DNA of 64,000 nucleotides from Streptomyces sp. TN58. GTDB taxonomy: Bacteria > Actinomycetota > Actinomycetes > Streptomycetales > Streptomycetaceae. The notes under the pieces are model-generated. The model did not search any database, was not told the DNA's origin, and worked only from the letters and a program-made list of their open reading frames with translations. The stretch is taken from assembly GCF_001941845.1 (NCBI RefSeq), contig NZ_CP018870.1, positions 7,168,001-7,232,000 on the forward strand. Reading direction: 5' to 3'. The position numbers and the translations under genes were made by a program. Shown here one piece after another: positions 48,644 to 57,853 of the stretch; within the stretch, counting starts at the first letter, position 1, and the number at the start of each line of letters is the position of its first letter.

Positions 48644-49450
48644 CTATGGGCGGATGACGCGGAGGTAGGCCACCTCGTACGACATCTCCGACACGTCGCG
48701 GTCGGGGGCGGGGTGGTAGCGGCCCGCGCAGACCGAGAGGTTGACGATGAGATACGCGCGCCAGCGGCGGCCCACCCCGCGCCGGTCGGCGAAGACCTGC
48801 TTGCCGTTGACCCACCACACGACCGAGCGGGAGCCGAACTCGACCTTGAGGTCCACCCAGCGGCCGGGGCCGACCGCGGCGTCGCGGTGGTAACGGTAGC
48901 CGCCCTTGACGTGGTTGGACAGTTCGAGGAGGTCGGGGTTGTCCGGGTGGTACTCGAAGACGTCGATCTCGTTCCCGCCGTCCAGCCAGGTCCAGATGGC
49001 GGGCCAGGCCCCGAGCTCCGAAGGCAGCCGGACGCGGGACTCCAGGACGTCCCCGGTCCGCACCATGAAGCCCTCCTCGCTGCCCTCGGTGGTCAGCAGG
49101 CCGGCGTTCCAGTTGCCGTCGGGGCGGCGTACGGCGCGGAAGGTGCCGCTGCGGCTGAAGGACGGGTCCTGCACGAGGTGGTCGAGCTTGTTGTCGCCCG
49201 GGTTGGTGGGACCGCCGTTCGGATAGGCCCAGGAACGGCCGGCGACCCACTGGCGGGTCGAGCCGAAGTTCGCAGTGAAGACCGGGGTCCGGGCGGCGCC
49301 CACCGGGCCGGTGCCCTCACCTTCGGAAGCGGAGCGGGATGCCGAGGCGGACGTCGAGGCGGACGCCGAGGCGGATGTCGAGGTGGATGTCGAGGTGGAG
49401 GTGGAGCGTCCGAGGAGCCGTCGGATCCGGTCGAGAACCTGAGTGAGCAC
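48644..49450 (-). CDS. GH16-family glycoside hydrolase (beta-glucanase-like)
   Basis: 268 residues. The GH16 active-site signature ExDxxE is present as NEIDVFEYHPD, and WPAIWTWLDGG precedes it. The substrate may be a beta-1,3 or mixed-linkage glucan or agar-like polymer. GTG 49450 has AAGGAG 4 nt upstream. The N-terminus (MLTQVLDRIRRLLGRS) is amphipathic, not a Sec signal peptide. It is followed by a Ser/Thr/Ala low-complexity tract (STSTSTSTSASASASTSAS) encoded by a 6-12 bp minisatellite. Most GH16 enzymes are secreted, so the missing signal is odd. Confidence 0.82.
   Translation of the reverse strand: MLTQVLDRIRRLLGRSTSTSTSTSTSASASASTSASASRSASEGEGTGPVGAARTPVFTANFGSTRQWVAGRSWAYPNGGPTNPGDNKLDHLVQDPSFSRSGTFRAVRRPDGNWNAGLLTTEGSEEGFMVRTGDVLESRVRLPSELGAWPAIWTWLDGGNEIDVFEYHPDNPDLLELSNHVKGGYRYHRDAAVGPGRWVDLKVEFGSRSVVWWVNGKQVFADRRGVGRRWRAYLIVNLSVCAGRYHPAPDRDVSEMSYEVAYLRVIRP
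49326..49406. repeat. Minisatellite inside the GH16-like gene
   Basis: Tandem 6-bp-based units (GAGGCGGAC/GTCGAGGTG variants, about 12-bp higher period) encode the Ser-Thr/Ser-Ala tract. Such arrays change length by slippage. Confidence 0.7.
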
Positions 49451-49625
49451 ATCGCTCCTTCCCGAGCACACGAGCTCTGGAAGCATGCCCGCCTTCGACG
49501 CGTTGCATACCGGTCCGCCGGTTTGTTTTTATGCGCCCCCGCAGGTAACGGTGCCGGTTGCGCACCTCAACAGCAGTTGTGCATAACCCAGTTGCGGGCG
49601 TCCCCAGCGGGGTAGCATCCGTGCC

Positions 49626-50501
49626 GTGGGGGGAAAAGTGACACGACGTGATGTCGCGCTGCGCGCCTGCGGCTGCGCGGCGGCAGGCTTGTTCTTCACG
49701 GCCATGGTCGGGTGCACCGCCGAGCGGGGGGCCGAAGGCGGGGCGGGCGGGAGCCATACCCCCGCCGCCTCACCGGCACTGCCCGTCTCATCCGCAGCAC
49801 CCCCCTCGCCCACATCCACCGCCCCACCCGCACCCGGGGCCACGGCCGTCTCCCTCGTACCGGATCTGGACGAGTCCAAGCAGCCGAAAACCGCCGCCGA
49901 GGCCCAGGCGCTGCTCGACCGGATCGTCATCACCGAGGACGCCTTCGGCCCGGACGTCGTGCGCCGCACCCCTTTCGAGAGCAGCCCCGGCCGCTGGCCC
50001 GTCCTCGACGAGCGGTGCGTGTGGCAGACCACCGGCCTGCCGCCGGACGTACTCGCCACCAACACCCGCTACTTCCAGATCCCGGCAGGCAACGGCCACG
50101 GCCGCGTCCAGATCAACGCCACGGTCACCGTCCACCACAACCGCGCCGAATCGGGCTGGGAGACCGCCCGCGCCATGGAGGAGGTCGTGCGCTGCCCCGA
50201 CCAGAAGCTGCGCGAGGGCGAGGAACTCAAGGGGCTGCTGGGCACCGTGAACCACCAGGGCGAACAGCTGAACAACTGGAGCGAGGACGCCTTCAGCGAG
50301 TTCGGCACGTACGTCGGCCCCCAGGGCGGCGAACCCCAGAGCTACTTCTGGTACCAGGCGCAGTTCGGCCCCGTCACCGTGGCCATCGCCGGCAAGGGCG
50401 CCGAGGGCTTCAAGCAGGAGACCCTCAGCCAGCTCGTCGTCCAGGGCAACAGCCGCATGCTCGCACAGGCCAAGCAGGTCCTCGGAAAGGCGGCCGGCTG
50501 A
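49626..50501 (+). CDS. Putative lipoprotein, first gene of a receptor-kinase operon
   Basis: 291 residues. It has a basic start with a hydrophobic core and lipobox (CGCAAAGLFFTAMVGC, Cys near 30), then a Pro/Ser/Thr linker. The domain that follows (AEAQALLDRIVITEDAFGPDVVRRTPFESSPGRWPVLDERCVWQ... ETARAMEEVVRCPDQKLREGEELKGLL) is found in Streptomyces lipoproteins next to kinases. GTG 49626 has TAGCAT seven nucleotides upstream. Its TGA overlaps the kinase ATG by one base (50499-50501), so the two are coupled. It is probably an extracellular ligand-presenting or sensor subunit for the kinases (inference). Confidence 0.78.
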   Translation: MGGKVTRRDVALRACGCAAAGLFFTAMVGCTAERGAEGGAGGSHTPAASPALPVSSAAPPSPTSTAPPAPGATAVSLVPDLDESKQPKTAAEAQALLDRIVITEDAFGPDVVRRTPFESSPGRWPVLDERCVWQTTGLPPDVLATNTRYFQIPAGNGHGRVQINATVTVHHNRAESGWETARAMEEVVRCPDQKLREGEELKGLLGTVNHQGEQLNNWSEDAFSEFGTYVGPQGGEPQSYFWYQAQFGPVTVAIAGKGAEGFKQETLSQLVVQGNSRMLAQAKQVLGKAAG

Positions 50502-52657
50502 TGGAGGCGCTGCACCCCTCGGACCCGTCCCGGATCGGCGGCCACCGCCTCCTCGGAAGGCTCGGCGCAGGCGGCATGGGCGTCGTCTACCTCGGCCGCA
50601 CCGACGACGGCGCGCTCGCCGCCGTCAAGGTGATCCGCGCCGAGTACGCCGAAGAGGCCGACTTCCGGGCCCGCTTCCGCCGCGAGGCCGAGATCGCCGC
50701 CGAGGTCGACACGCCGTGGGCCGTACGGATCACCGGCGCCGACCCCGACGCCCGCGAACCATGGCTGGCCACCGCCTTCGTCGCCGGCCCCTCCCTGGCC
50801 GAGGCCGTCTCCGCCCACGGTCCGCTCCCGCTGCGGGCCGTCCGGATCCTCGGCAAGGCCCTGGCCAAAGCCCTTCAGGTGATGCACGCGCAGGGCCTCG
50901 TCCACCGCGACGTCAAACCCGGCAACGTACTCCTCGGCATGGACCGGCCCCGGCTCATCGACTTCGGCATCGCCCGCGGCGGCGAGCACACCGCCCTCAC
51001 CTCCGCCGACGCCGTCCTCGGCACCCCCGGCTTCATCCCGCCCGAGCAGGCCGAGGGCCGCCCCGCCGAACCGGCCGGCGACGTCTTCGCCCTCGGCTGC
51101 CTCCTCGCGTACGCCGCGACCGGCCGGCTGCCCTTCGGCGCCGGCACCGTGGAGGCCGTGCTCTACCGCACCGTCCACGACGAGCCCGACCTCGGACCGG
51201 AACTCCTCGCCGACCCCGAACTCACCGCCCTGCTGCGGACCTGCCTCGCCAAGCACCCCGACACCCGCCCCACCGCGGCCGCACTCGACGACGCCCTCAT
51301 CGAGGACACCCCGGGCGAGGGCACCGACTGGCTGCCCGACCCGGTCGTCGCCACCATCGCGGAACGGGCCGCCGCCCTGCTCGCCCTGCCCGGCATCGAG
51401 GAGACCGTCGCCGACCCCGGGGCCGCCCCCGCACCCGCCAGCGCCTCTGCGCCGTCGCGCCGGCGGTTCCTCGGCTACGCCGCCGGCGCCGTGCTCGCGG
51501 TCGGCGGCGGCACCGCCACCTGGCTGGCCCTGCGCGCGGACGACGACCCCCGACGCACACCGGCGGACGCTCCCCGGCCGTGGGTGATCGGCGTACAGGC
51601 CGACCTGTCCGGCCCGCAGAAGCCCGCCGGGCTCGCACAGGAGCGGGGCGTGCGCCTCGCCGTGGAATCCTTCAACTCCCGCAAGGACAAGCCCTTCACG
51701 CTCACCGTCGCCACCGCGGACGACGCGGGCGCCGCCGACCGCGCCCCGGCCGCCGCCACCAGCCTCATCTCCAACCCGGACGTGCTCGCCGTGATCGGCC
51801 CGACCGGCAACGCCGCGGTCACCCCCTGCCTGGAGCTGTACGGAGAGGCGGCCCTGCCCCTGCTCACCGTCTCGGCCCTGGCGAGCGCCTTCGGCGTCGC
51901 CGACCGCCGCAGCTTCTTCCAGGTCAGCCCCATCTCCTTCATCCAGGGCTCGGCCCTCAACCAGGCGCTGGCCCGCCGCCGGGGAGTGAACAGGCTCGGC
52001 GTCCTGTGCGACCGGGACGGCGACGGGGAGGGCTGGCAGGCGATCCTGCACGCGAGCCGCACCATCGCCGCCTACGTTCCCGGAGCCACCGTCTACCCGC
52101 GCGTCGTCCCGCGCGGCACCCAGGACCTGTCCCCGGTCGTCAACGACATGCTCGCGCACGGCGTCGACGCCTTCTTCTACTCCGGCACCCCCCGGGGTGC
52201 GGCCAGGACCGCCGTCCTGCTCGCCGCCGCCGGCTATCACGGGCACCGGGCCGCCGACTACACCTCCATGGGCCCCGATTTCCTCGCCGCGGCGGGCCCG
52301 GCCGCCGAGGGCTGGCAGTTCGTCGCCCCGTACACCGGCCCCGAAGCCCCCCAGACCGCCGAGGTGGCCCGCGCGCACCAGGCCGCCTACGGCACCGCGC
52401 CCGACGTGTGGACGGCCGAGGCCTACGACGCCGCCAACCTCGTCGCCGACCGGCTCGTCACGGCCGCCCGCGGCGGCGGCCGGCCGGCCCGCGCCGAACT
52501 GCTGACCGCCCTCGCGCAGGGCACCTTCCGAGGCCTGACCAAGGAGTACGCCTTCGGGGAGGAGCGGACGGTGAAGGGCAACACCTTCTTCCTCCACCGG
52601 GTGGAGGGCGGCCGGATCCGCTACGTGGGCCCGGCCGCCGAAGCCCCGCCGGGGTAG
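50501..52657 (+). CDS. Receptor Ser/Thr kinase with extracellular solute-binding domain (1)
   Basis: 718 residues. Residues 12-270 are a Hanks-type kinase: GAGGMGVVYLGR (P-loop), AAVKVIR (Lys), LVHRDVKPGNVLL (catalytic loop), LIDFGIAR (DFG) and GTPGFIPPEQ (P+1). A TM helix (RFLGYAAGAVLAVGGGTATWLAL, about 323-346) follows. The extracellular part is a type I periplasmic-binding fold like Leu/Ile/Val-binding proteins: WVIGVQADLSGPQK, RGVRLAVESFNSRK, NPDVLAVIGPTGNAAVTPC, HGVDAFFYSGTPRGAARTAVLLAAAGYHG. It looks like a one-piece sensor kinase for a small solute. Six nucleotides separate it from its paralogue. Confidence 0.9.
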   Translation: MEALHPSDPSRIGGHRLLGRLGAGGMGVVYLGRTDDGALAAVKVIRAEYAEEADFRARFRREAEIAAEVDTPWAVRITGADPDAREPWLATAFVAGPSLAEAVSAHGPLPLRAVRILGKALAKALQVMHAQGLVHRDVKPGNVLLGMDRPRLIDFGIARGGEHTALTSADAVLGTPGFIPPEQAEGRPAEPAGDVFALGCLLAYAATGRLPFGAGTVEAVLYRTVHDEPDLGPELLADPELTALLRTCLAKHPDTRPTAAALDDALIEDTPGEGTDWLPDPVVATIAERAAALLALPGIEETVADPGAAPAPASASAPSRRRFLGYAAGAVLAVGGGTATWLALRADDDPRRTPADAPRPWVIGVQADLSGPQKPAGLAQERGVRLAVESFNSRKDKPFTLTVATADDAGAADRAPAAATSLISNPDVLAVIGPTGNAAVTPCLELYGEAALPLLTVSALASAFGVADRRSFFQVSPISFIQGSALNQALARRRGVNRLGVLCDRDGDGEGWQAILHASRTIAAYVPGATVYPRVVPRGTQDLSPVVNDMLAHGVDAFFYSGTPRGAARTAVLLAAAGYHGHRAADYTSMGPDFLAAAGPAAEGWQFVAPYTGPEAPQTAEVARAHQAAYGTAPDVWTAEAYDAANLVADRLVTAARGGGRPARAELLTALAQGTFRGLTKEYAFGEERTVKGNTFFLHRVEGGRIRYVGPAAEAPPG

Positions 52658-52663
52658 CGGGCG

Positions 52664-54814
52664 ATGCGCCCCCTCCTCCCCGCCGATCCGGCCGCGATCG
52701 GCGGGAACCGACTGCTGGGCAGACTCGGGTCGGGCGGCATGGGCACCGTCTACCTGGGCCGTTCCCCCGAGGGCGTCCTCGTCGCCGTCAAGGTGATCCG
52801 CGCCGACCATGCCGCGGACCCCGCCTTCCGGGCCCGGTTCCGCCGCGAGGCCCAGGCCGCCGGCGGGCTGACCGGCCGCTGGGTCGTCCCCGTCGTCGCC
52901 GCCGACCCCGAGGCCCGCGAACCGTGGCTGGCCACGCCGTTCGTCCCCGGCCCCTCGCTGGCAGAGGCGGTGGGCGGGTACGGGCCGCTGCCCGCCCGGA
53001 CCGTACGGATCCTGGGCACGCGCCTCGCCGAGGCCCTGGCCGAGGTGCACACGGCCGGGCTGGTCCACCGCGACGTCAAGCCGGGCAACGTCCTGCTGGC
53101 CCCGGACGGGCCCCGCCTCATCGACTTCGGGATCGCGCGGGCGGCCGGCGCGACCACGCTCACGGCCGCGGACGCGGTCGTCGGCACGCCCGGCTACCTG
53201 GCTCCCGAGCTGGCCCGCGCGGGCGGTCCCGCCGCGGGACCGGCCGGCGACGTGTTCTCCCTCGGCTGCGTCCTCGCGTACGCGGCCACCGGAAGCGGCC
53301 CCTTCGGCGGCGGGCACGCGGCCGCGGTGGTCTTCCGCACCGTCCACGAGGAGCCGCAACTCGGCGAACTGCCACCGGAGTTGCGTGAGGCCGTCGGCGG
53401 CTGCCTGCGGAAGGAACCGGCGGACCGGCCGACGCTCGGCGAGCTGACCGCCCTCCTCGGAACCGACACCGGAGGCGAGGGCTCCGCCGCGGCCGCCGAC
53501 TGGCTGCCCGCCCCGCTGCCCCGGATCATCGCCGAACGCTCCACCCGGGCCCTGGACCTGCCCGCGCCCGAACCCACCCGGATCGACGCCCCGGCCCCCG
53601 CCCGGCCGTTCACCCGCAGACGGCTGCTCGCGGCCGGCGCGGCCCTGGCCGCCGCGGCCGCCCCGATCGCCTGGGTCACCACCAGCAGACCGGGCGGCGG
53701 CGCACCGTCCGCCGGCGCCGACCGGGACCTCCCGTCCCTGACCCTCGCCCTCCAGGCCGACCTGACCGGCCCCGGCCGGGCGACCGGCCAGGCGCACGAG
53801 CGGGGCATGCGGCTGGCCGTGGCCCGGCACAACGCCCGCCCGGACGCCGACTTCCGGCTGGCCCTGCGCGTCGCCGACGACGGCGGGGACCCGCAGCGCC
53901 TCAAGCAGGCCGCCGCGGAGCTGCTCGCCGACCCGGCCGTGCTGGGCCTCGTCGGCCCCACCTGGGACGCGGCCGTACCGGAGCTGGCCGGCGCCTGCCT
54001 CACCGCGGACCTCACCCTGGCGCTGGTGTCGGTGCACAGTCCGGAGAACACCCAGGCGCTGTGGCGCACGGTGTGCGCCACCCGCCCGACCGACGAGGGC
54101 CTGGGCCTCCCGGTCCTGCACTACCTGTCCCGGGTGCGGATCTCGCGCCGCACGGCCGTCGTGGAGGACGCGGCGAACGGGGCACCGGCATGGCAGGTCA
54201 CCCGGGTGCTCCAGCAGAGCCCCCCGGCGCAGGGCAGCGTGAGCGTCCACCGCGTCGCCGACGCCGGCTCCGGCTTCGGGGCCACCGTACGCGCGCTGAC
54301 CGAGGCCCGCGCCGAAGCCGTCGTCTACGCCGGCACCTCGCCGCAGCGCGCGGCCGAGCTGGCCCGCGCCCTGGCCGACGCCGGCTTCCCGGGCCCCCGC
54401 GTGGCGCTCCAGCACGCCATGGAGCCGGCCTTCCTCACCTCGGCAGGCCAGGCGGCCGAGGGATGGGTGTTCAGTGCCCTGTGCACCGACCCGCTCGCCC
54501 TGCCCGCCGCGTCCGAGTTCGTCGCGGCCCACCGGAGCGCCTACGGCGAACCGCCCGCCCGGTGGGCCACCGAGGCTTACGACGCGGTCGGCCTGCTGGC
54601 CACCGCCCTGACCGGGCTGGAGGGGGAGGTACGCGACCGGGCGGGTCTGTCCCGCCGGATCTTCCGTACGACCTACCAGGGCCTCGCCAAGACGGTCGCC
54701 TTCGACACCCGGACGCGCGCCCTGACCGGAGACGCCCTGGCCCACCTCTACCGCGCCGAGGCGGGCGCCTTCCGCTACCTGGGCCGGTATCCGGACGTAC
54801 GCGCCGACCCGTGA
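52664..54814 (+). CDS. Receptor Ser/Thr kinase with extracellular solute-binding domain (2)
   Basis: 716 residues, paralogous to the preceding gene over its full length. Kinase: GSGGMGTVYLGR, VAVKVIR, LVHRDVKPGNVLL, LIDFGIAR, GTPGYLAPE, all intact. TM helix RRRLLAAGAALAAAAAPIAWVTT near 318-342. The solute-binding domain starts LTLALQADLTGPGRATGQAHERG and includes ADPAVLGLVGPTWDAAVPE and EAVVYAGTSPQRAAELARALADAGFPG. The kinase cores are conserved while the ligand domains differ much more, which fits two sensors of different solutes. A hairpin follows at 54836-54857. Confidence 0.9.
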   Translation: MRPLLPADPAAIGGNRLLGRLGSGGMGTVYLGRSPEGVLVAVKVIRADHAADPAFRARFRREAQAAGGLTGRWVVPVVAADPEAREPWLATPFVPGPSLAEAVGGYGPLPARTVRILGTRLAEALAEVHTAGLVHRDVKPGNVLLAPDGPRLIDFGIARAAGATTLTAADAVVGTPGYLAPELARAGGPAAGPAGDVFSLGCVLAYAATGSGPFGGGHAAAVVFRTVHEEPQLGELPPELREAVGGCLRKEPADRPTLGELTALLGTDTGGEGSAAAADWLPAPLPRIIAERSTRALDLPAPEPTRIDAPAPARPFTRRRLLAAGAALAAAAAPIAWVTTSRPGGGAPSAGADRDLPSLTLALQADLTGPGRATGQAHERGMRLAVARHNARPDADFRLALRVADDGGDPQRLKQAAAELLADPAVLGLVGPTWDAAVPELAGACLTADLTLALVSVHSPENTQALWRTVCATRPTDEGLGLPVLHYLSRVRISRRTAVVEDAANGAPAWQVTRVLQQSPPAQGSVSVHRVADAGSGFGATVRALTEARAEAVVYAGTSPQRAAELARALADAGFPGPRVALQHAMEPAFLTSAGQAAEGWVFSALCTDPLALPAASEFVAAHRSAYGEPPARWATEAYDAVGLLATALTGLEGEVRDRAGLSRRIFRTTYQGLAKTVAFDTRTRALTGDALAHLYRAEAGAFRYLGRYPDVRADP

Positions 54815-54835
54815 GCGCCCGAAGGCTGTCGCGCG

Positions 54836-54857
54836 GTCCCCGGCGCCGGCCGGGGAC
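54836..54857. terminator. Hairpin between convergent kinase and YciO-type genes
   Basis: GTCCCCGGC (54836-54844) pairs with GCCGGGGAC (54849-54857) across a 4-nt loop, in the 56-bp gap between converging stops. Confidence 0.6.
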
Positions 54858-54870
54858 AGCGGGACAGCCC

Positions 54871-55491
54871 CTACTCGAAGCGGGAGGCGTCCCCGGCCCC
54901 GCGGCGCACGATCTCCACGTCACCACCGGAGAAGTCGATCACCGTGGTCGGCTCGGTGCCGCAGTCACCCGAATCCAGTACGGCGTCCACCTCGTGGTCG
55001 AGCCGCTCCTTGATCTCCCAGCCCTGCGTCATCGGCTCCGCCTCGTCCGGCAGCAGCAGCGTGCTGGACAGCAGCGGCTCGCCGAGCTCCGCGAGCAGGG
55101 CCTGGGTGACCACGTGGTCGGGGATCCGGACGCCCACGGTCTTCTTCTTCGGGTGCAGCAGCTGGCGCGGCACCTCCGAGGTCGCCGGGAGGATGAAGGT
55201 GTAACTGCCGGGCGTGGCCGCCTTGATGGCGCGGAAGACGTTGTTGTCGATCTGCACGAACTGCCCCAGCTGGGCGAAGTTCTGGCACACCAGGGTGAAG
55301 TGGTGACGGTCGTCGAGGTTGCGGATCGACCGGATCCGGTTGATGCCGTCCCGGTTGCCCAGCTGGCATCCCAGCGCGAAGCAGGAGTCCGTCGGGTACG
55401 CGACGAGCTTGCCCGAGCGGATCATGCCGACCACGTTGTCGATGGTGCGCCGCTGGGGATTCTCGGGGTGCACGTCGAAGTATTTCGCCAT
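54871..55491 (-). CDS. YciO/Sua5-type L-threonylcarbamoyladenylate synthase-like protein
   Basis: 206 residues of the YrdC domain. IRSGKLVAYPTDSCFALGCQ is the N-terminal nucleotide/bicarbonate-binding segment and YTFILPATSEVPRQLLHPKKKTVGVRIPDH the basic RNA/ATP-binding cleft. SSTLLLPDEAEP... GDCGTEPTTVIDFSGGDVEIVRRGAGD completes the fold. It lacks the long C-terminal Sua5 domain and looks like the YciO subgroup, so it may not be the principal t6A synthase. ATG 55491 has TAGGCT six nucleotides upstream on its strand (leaderless). Confidence 0.87.
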   Translation of the reverse strand: MAKYFDVHPENPQRRTIDNVVGMIRSGKLVAYPTDSCFALGCQLGNRDGINRIRSIRNLDDRHHFTLVCQNFAQLGQFVQIDNNVFRAIKAATPGSYTFILPATSEVPRQLLHPKKKTVGVRIPDHVVTQALLAELGEPLLSSTLLLPDEAEPMTQGWEIKERLDHEVDAVLDSGDCGTEPTTVIDFSGGDVEIVRRGAGDASRFE

Positions 55492-55677
55492 CCGCCGAGC
55501 CTACGCCGTCGTGGCGGGGCCCGGTCACGGCCGCTCGGGACGCTTCCCGGCGGATTCGGGGGGACGATGAGAGGTGACCGTGCGCCCTGGACCGGCCCGG
55601 ACCGCCCCGAACGGGGCGCCGCAGCGGCCCGGGGCGGGTGGGCGCCGGGCCGACGGTGCCGGAAGGGAGCATCGCCG

Positions 55678-57810
55678 ATGGGTGCGATCGACGGGTCGGG
55701 GGCCAACGGGAGGCGGCCCGTCGCGGCCGGGCTCGCCCCGCCGAGCGGGCTGCTCGACGTCCTGAACGTCGCGGCCGTCGTCCTCGACGCCGAAGGCCGG
55801 GTCGCCCTGTGGAGCCCGCAGGCCGAGCAGCTGTTCGGCTGGACGGCGGGCGAGGCCCTGGGCCAGCCCGCCGCCCGGCTGCTCGCCGCGCCGCAGCACG
55901 TGGGCCTGGTGACGGAGCTGTTCGCCCGGGTCATGGGCGGTGCCGGCGACTGGGCGGGCGCCTTCCCGGTGCGGCACAAGGACGGCAGCACACGCCTCGT
56001 GGAGTTCCGCAACATGAGGCTGCTCGACGAACGCGGAGACCTGTACGCCCTGGGCATCGCCACCGACCGCACCACGCTGCGGCAGCTGGAGCGGGACCTC
56101 GCCCTGTCCGCCCGCCTGGTGGCCCAGTCACCGATCGGGCTCGCGGTCCTGGACACCGAGCTGCGCTACGTCCTGGTCAACCCCACCCTGGAGCGGATCA
56201 ACGGGCTTCCCGCCTCCGAGCACATCGGCCGGGGCGTCCGGGAGGCGCTGTCCTTCCTCGACGACACCGAGGCCGCCGAATCGGCGATGCGGCAGGTCCT
56301 GGCCACCGGCACACCCCTGCTGGAGCAGTTCACCGCCGGCCGCACCCACGGCGGGCACCGCGCCGAACACGCCTGGTCGGTGTCCTACTACCGGCTGGAG
56401 GACGCCACCGGCCGGGTCCTGGGCCTGGCCACCTCCGTGGTGGACGTCACCCAGAGCCACCAGGCGGCCCTGGAGATCGCCCGCAGCCGCCGCCGCCTCG
56501 CGCTGATCGCCGACGCCACCGTCCGTATCGGCACCACCCTCGACCTCGACCAGACGGCACGCGAGCTCGCCGACGTCGTCGTGCCCGAGCTCGCGGACAT
56601 CGCGGCCGTCGACATCCTCGACTCGGTCCTCGAAGGCCGGCCCACCCTCAGGTCCTCGGCCCACGAACCGGCGGTGTTCCGCGCCCTCGCCGTCGCGGCC
56701 GCCTACCCGAGCGAGGCCGTCCGCGCCGCCGACCCCCCGGGCGACATCGCCCGCTACGCCGCCGACCGGCTGGTCACCCAGTCCGTGACGACCGGGCACC
56801 CTGTCCTCGTCGCCCACGTACAGGCCCGGGACATCTCCCGGATCGCCCGCGACAGCAACGCCGCCTCCCTGCTGACCCGCGCCGGGCTGCGCTCGTACCT
56901 CGCCGTCCCGCTCATCGCCCGCGGCGAGGTGCTCGGCGCCCTCGACCTCAAACGCACCCGCAACCCGCTGCCGTTCAACGACGACGACATCGTCCTGGCC
57001 GGCGAACTGGCCGCACGCGCCGCCGTGTGCATCGACAACGCCCGCTGGTACCGCAACGCGCACCACACCGCCCTCGCGCTCCAGCACCACCTCCTGCCCC
57101 ACCACCCGCCGCCGACCCCCGGCCTCGAAGTCGCCTCGCGCTACCGACCCGCCGCCGCCAGCAGCGAGATCGGCGGCGACTGGTTCGACGCCATCGCGGG
57201 ACCCGACGACACCACCGTCCTCGTCATCGGAGACGTCATGGGCAGCGGCATCAACGCCGCCGCCAGCATGGGACAGTTGCGCACGGCGACCCGTACCCTC
57301 GCCGAACTCGCCCTCGACCCGCCGCAGGTGCTCCAGCAACTGGACCGCACCACCGCCGCCCTTGAGGAGACCATCGCCACCTGCGTCTACGTCGTCCACG
57401 ACCCGCACCGCGCACAGTGCCGCATCGCCGTCGCCGGCCACCTCCCTCCCGTGCTCATCCGCTCCGGCCGCGCACCCCGCCTGCTCGACCTGCCCACCGG
57501 CGCGCCCCTGGGCGTGGGCGGCATCCCCTTCGAGGCCACCACCGTCGCGATGGCCCCGGGGGACCAACTGGTCCTCTACACCGACGGCCTGGTGGAGACC
57601 CGGGACCAGCCCATCGACGAACGGCTCGACCTGCTCCTGGACCTGCTCGCCGACACCGGACGTCCGCTGGAGGAGACATGCGACCGGCTCCTGGACTCCC
57701 TGCGCCGGCCCGACGACCACGACGACGTCGCCCTGGTCATCGCCCGTGCCAGGTCCCTGACCGACCGCGACGGCTCGCCTCGCGGCCCCGCCGGTACCGG
57801 CCTACGCTGA
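55678..57810 (+). CDS. PAS-PAS-GAF-SpoIIE phosphatase
   Basis: 710 residues. Two PAS domains (LDVLNVAAVVLDAEGRVALWSPQAEQLFGW; SPIGLAVLDTELRYVLVNPTLERINGL) are followed by a GAF domain (LALIADATVRIGTTLDLDQTARELADVVVPELAD... LRSYLAVPLIARGEVLGALDLKR). The C-terminal PP2C-type SpoIIE domain has SSEIGGDWFDAI, VLVIGDVMGSGINAAASM and GDQLVLYTDGLVETRDQ, with metal-binding Asp residues. Such proteins dephosphorylate anti-anti-sigma factors and so tune alternative sigma factors. GGAAGGGAG precedes ATG 55678. No anti-sigma gene is adjacent. Confidence 0.92.
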   Translation: MGAIDGSGANGRRPVAAGLAPPSGLLDVLNVAAVVLDAEGRVALWSPQAEQLFGWTAGEALGQPAARLLAAPQHVGLVTELFARVMGGAGDWAGAFPVRHKDGSTRLVEFRNMRLLDERGDLYALGIATDRTTLRQLERDLALSARLVAQSPIGLAVLDTELRYVLVNPTLERINGLPASEHIGRGVREALSFLDDTEAAESAMRQVLATGTPLLEQFTAGRTHGGHRAEHAWSVSYYRLEDATGRVLGLATSVVDVTQSHQAALEIARSRRRLALIADATVRIGTTLDLDQTARELADVVVPELADIAAVDILDSVLEGRPTLRSSAHEPAVFRALAVAAAYPSEAVRAADPPGDIARYAADRLVTQSVTTGHPVLVAHVQARDISRIARDSNAASLLTRAGLRSYLAVPLIARGEVLGALDLKRTRNPLPFNDDDIVLAGELAARAAVCIDNARWYRNAHHTALALQHHLLPHHPPPTPGLEVASRYRPAAASSEIGGDWFDAIAGPDDTTVLVIGDVMGSGINAAASMGQLRTATRTLAELALDPPQVLQQLDRTTAALEETIATCVYVVHDPHRAQCRIAVAGHLPPVLIRSGRAPRLLDLPTGAPLGVGGIPFEATTVAMAPGDQLVLYTDGLVETRDQPIDERLDLLLDLLADTGRPLEETCDRLLDSLRRPDDHDDVALVIARARSLTDRDGSPRGPAGTGLR

Positions 57811-57853
57811 CCGTGCACGCCCTGCCCTGGTCCTCGTACCGCAGGAGGCACTG

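Noticed and set aside
50342..54745. Minus-strand open frame of about 1460 codons
   Set aside because: Gly/Val/Arg-rich antisense shadow of the two kinase genes; no domain or start signal.
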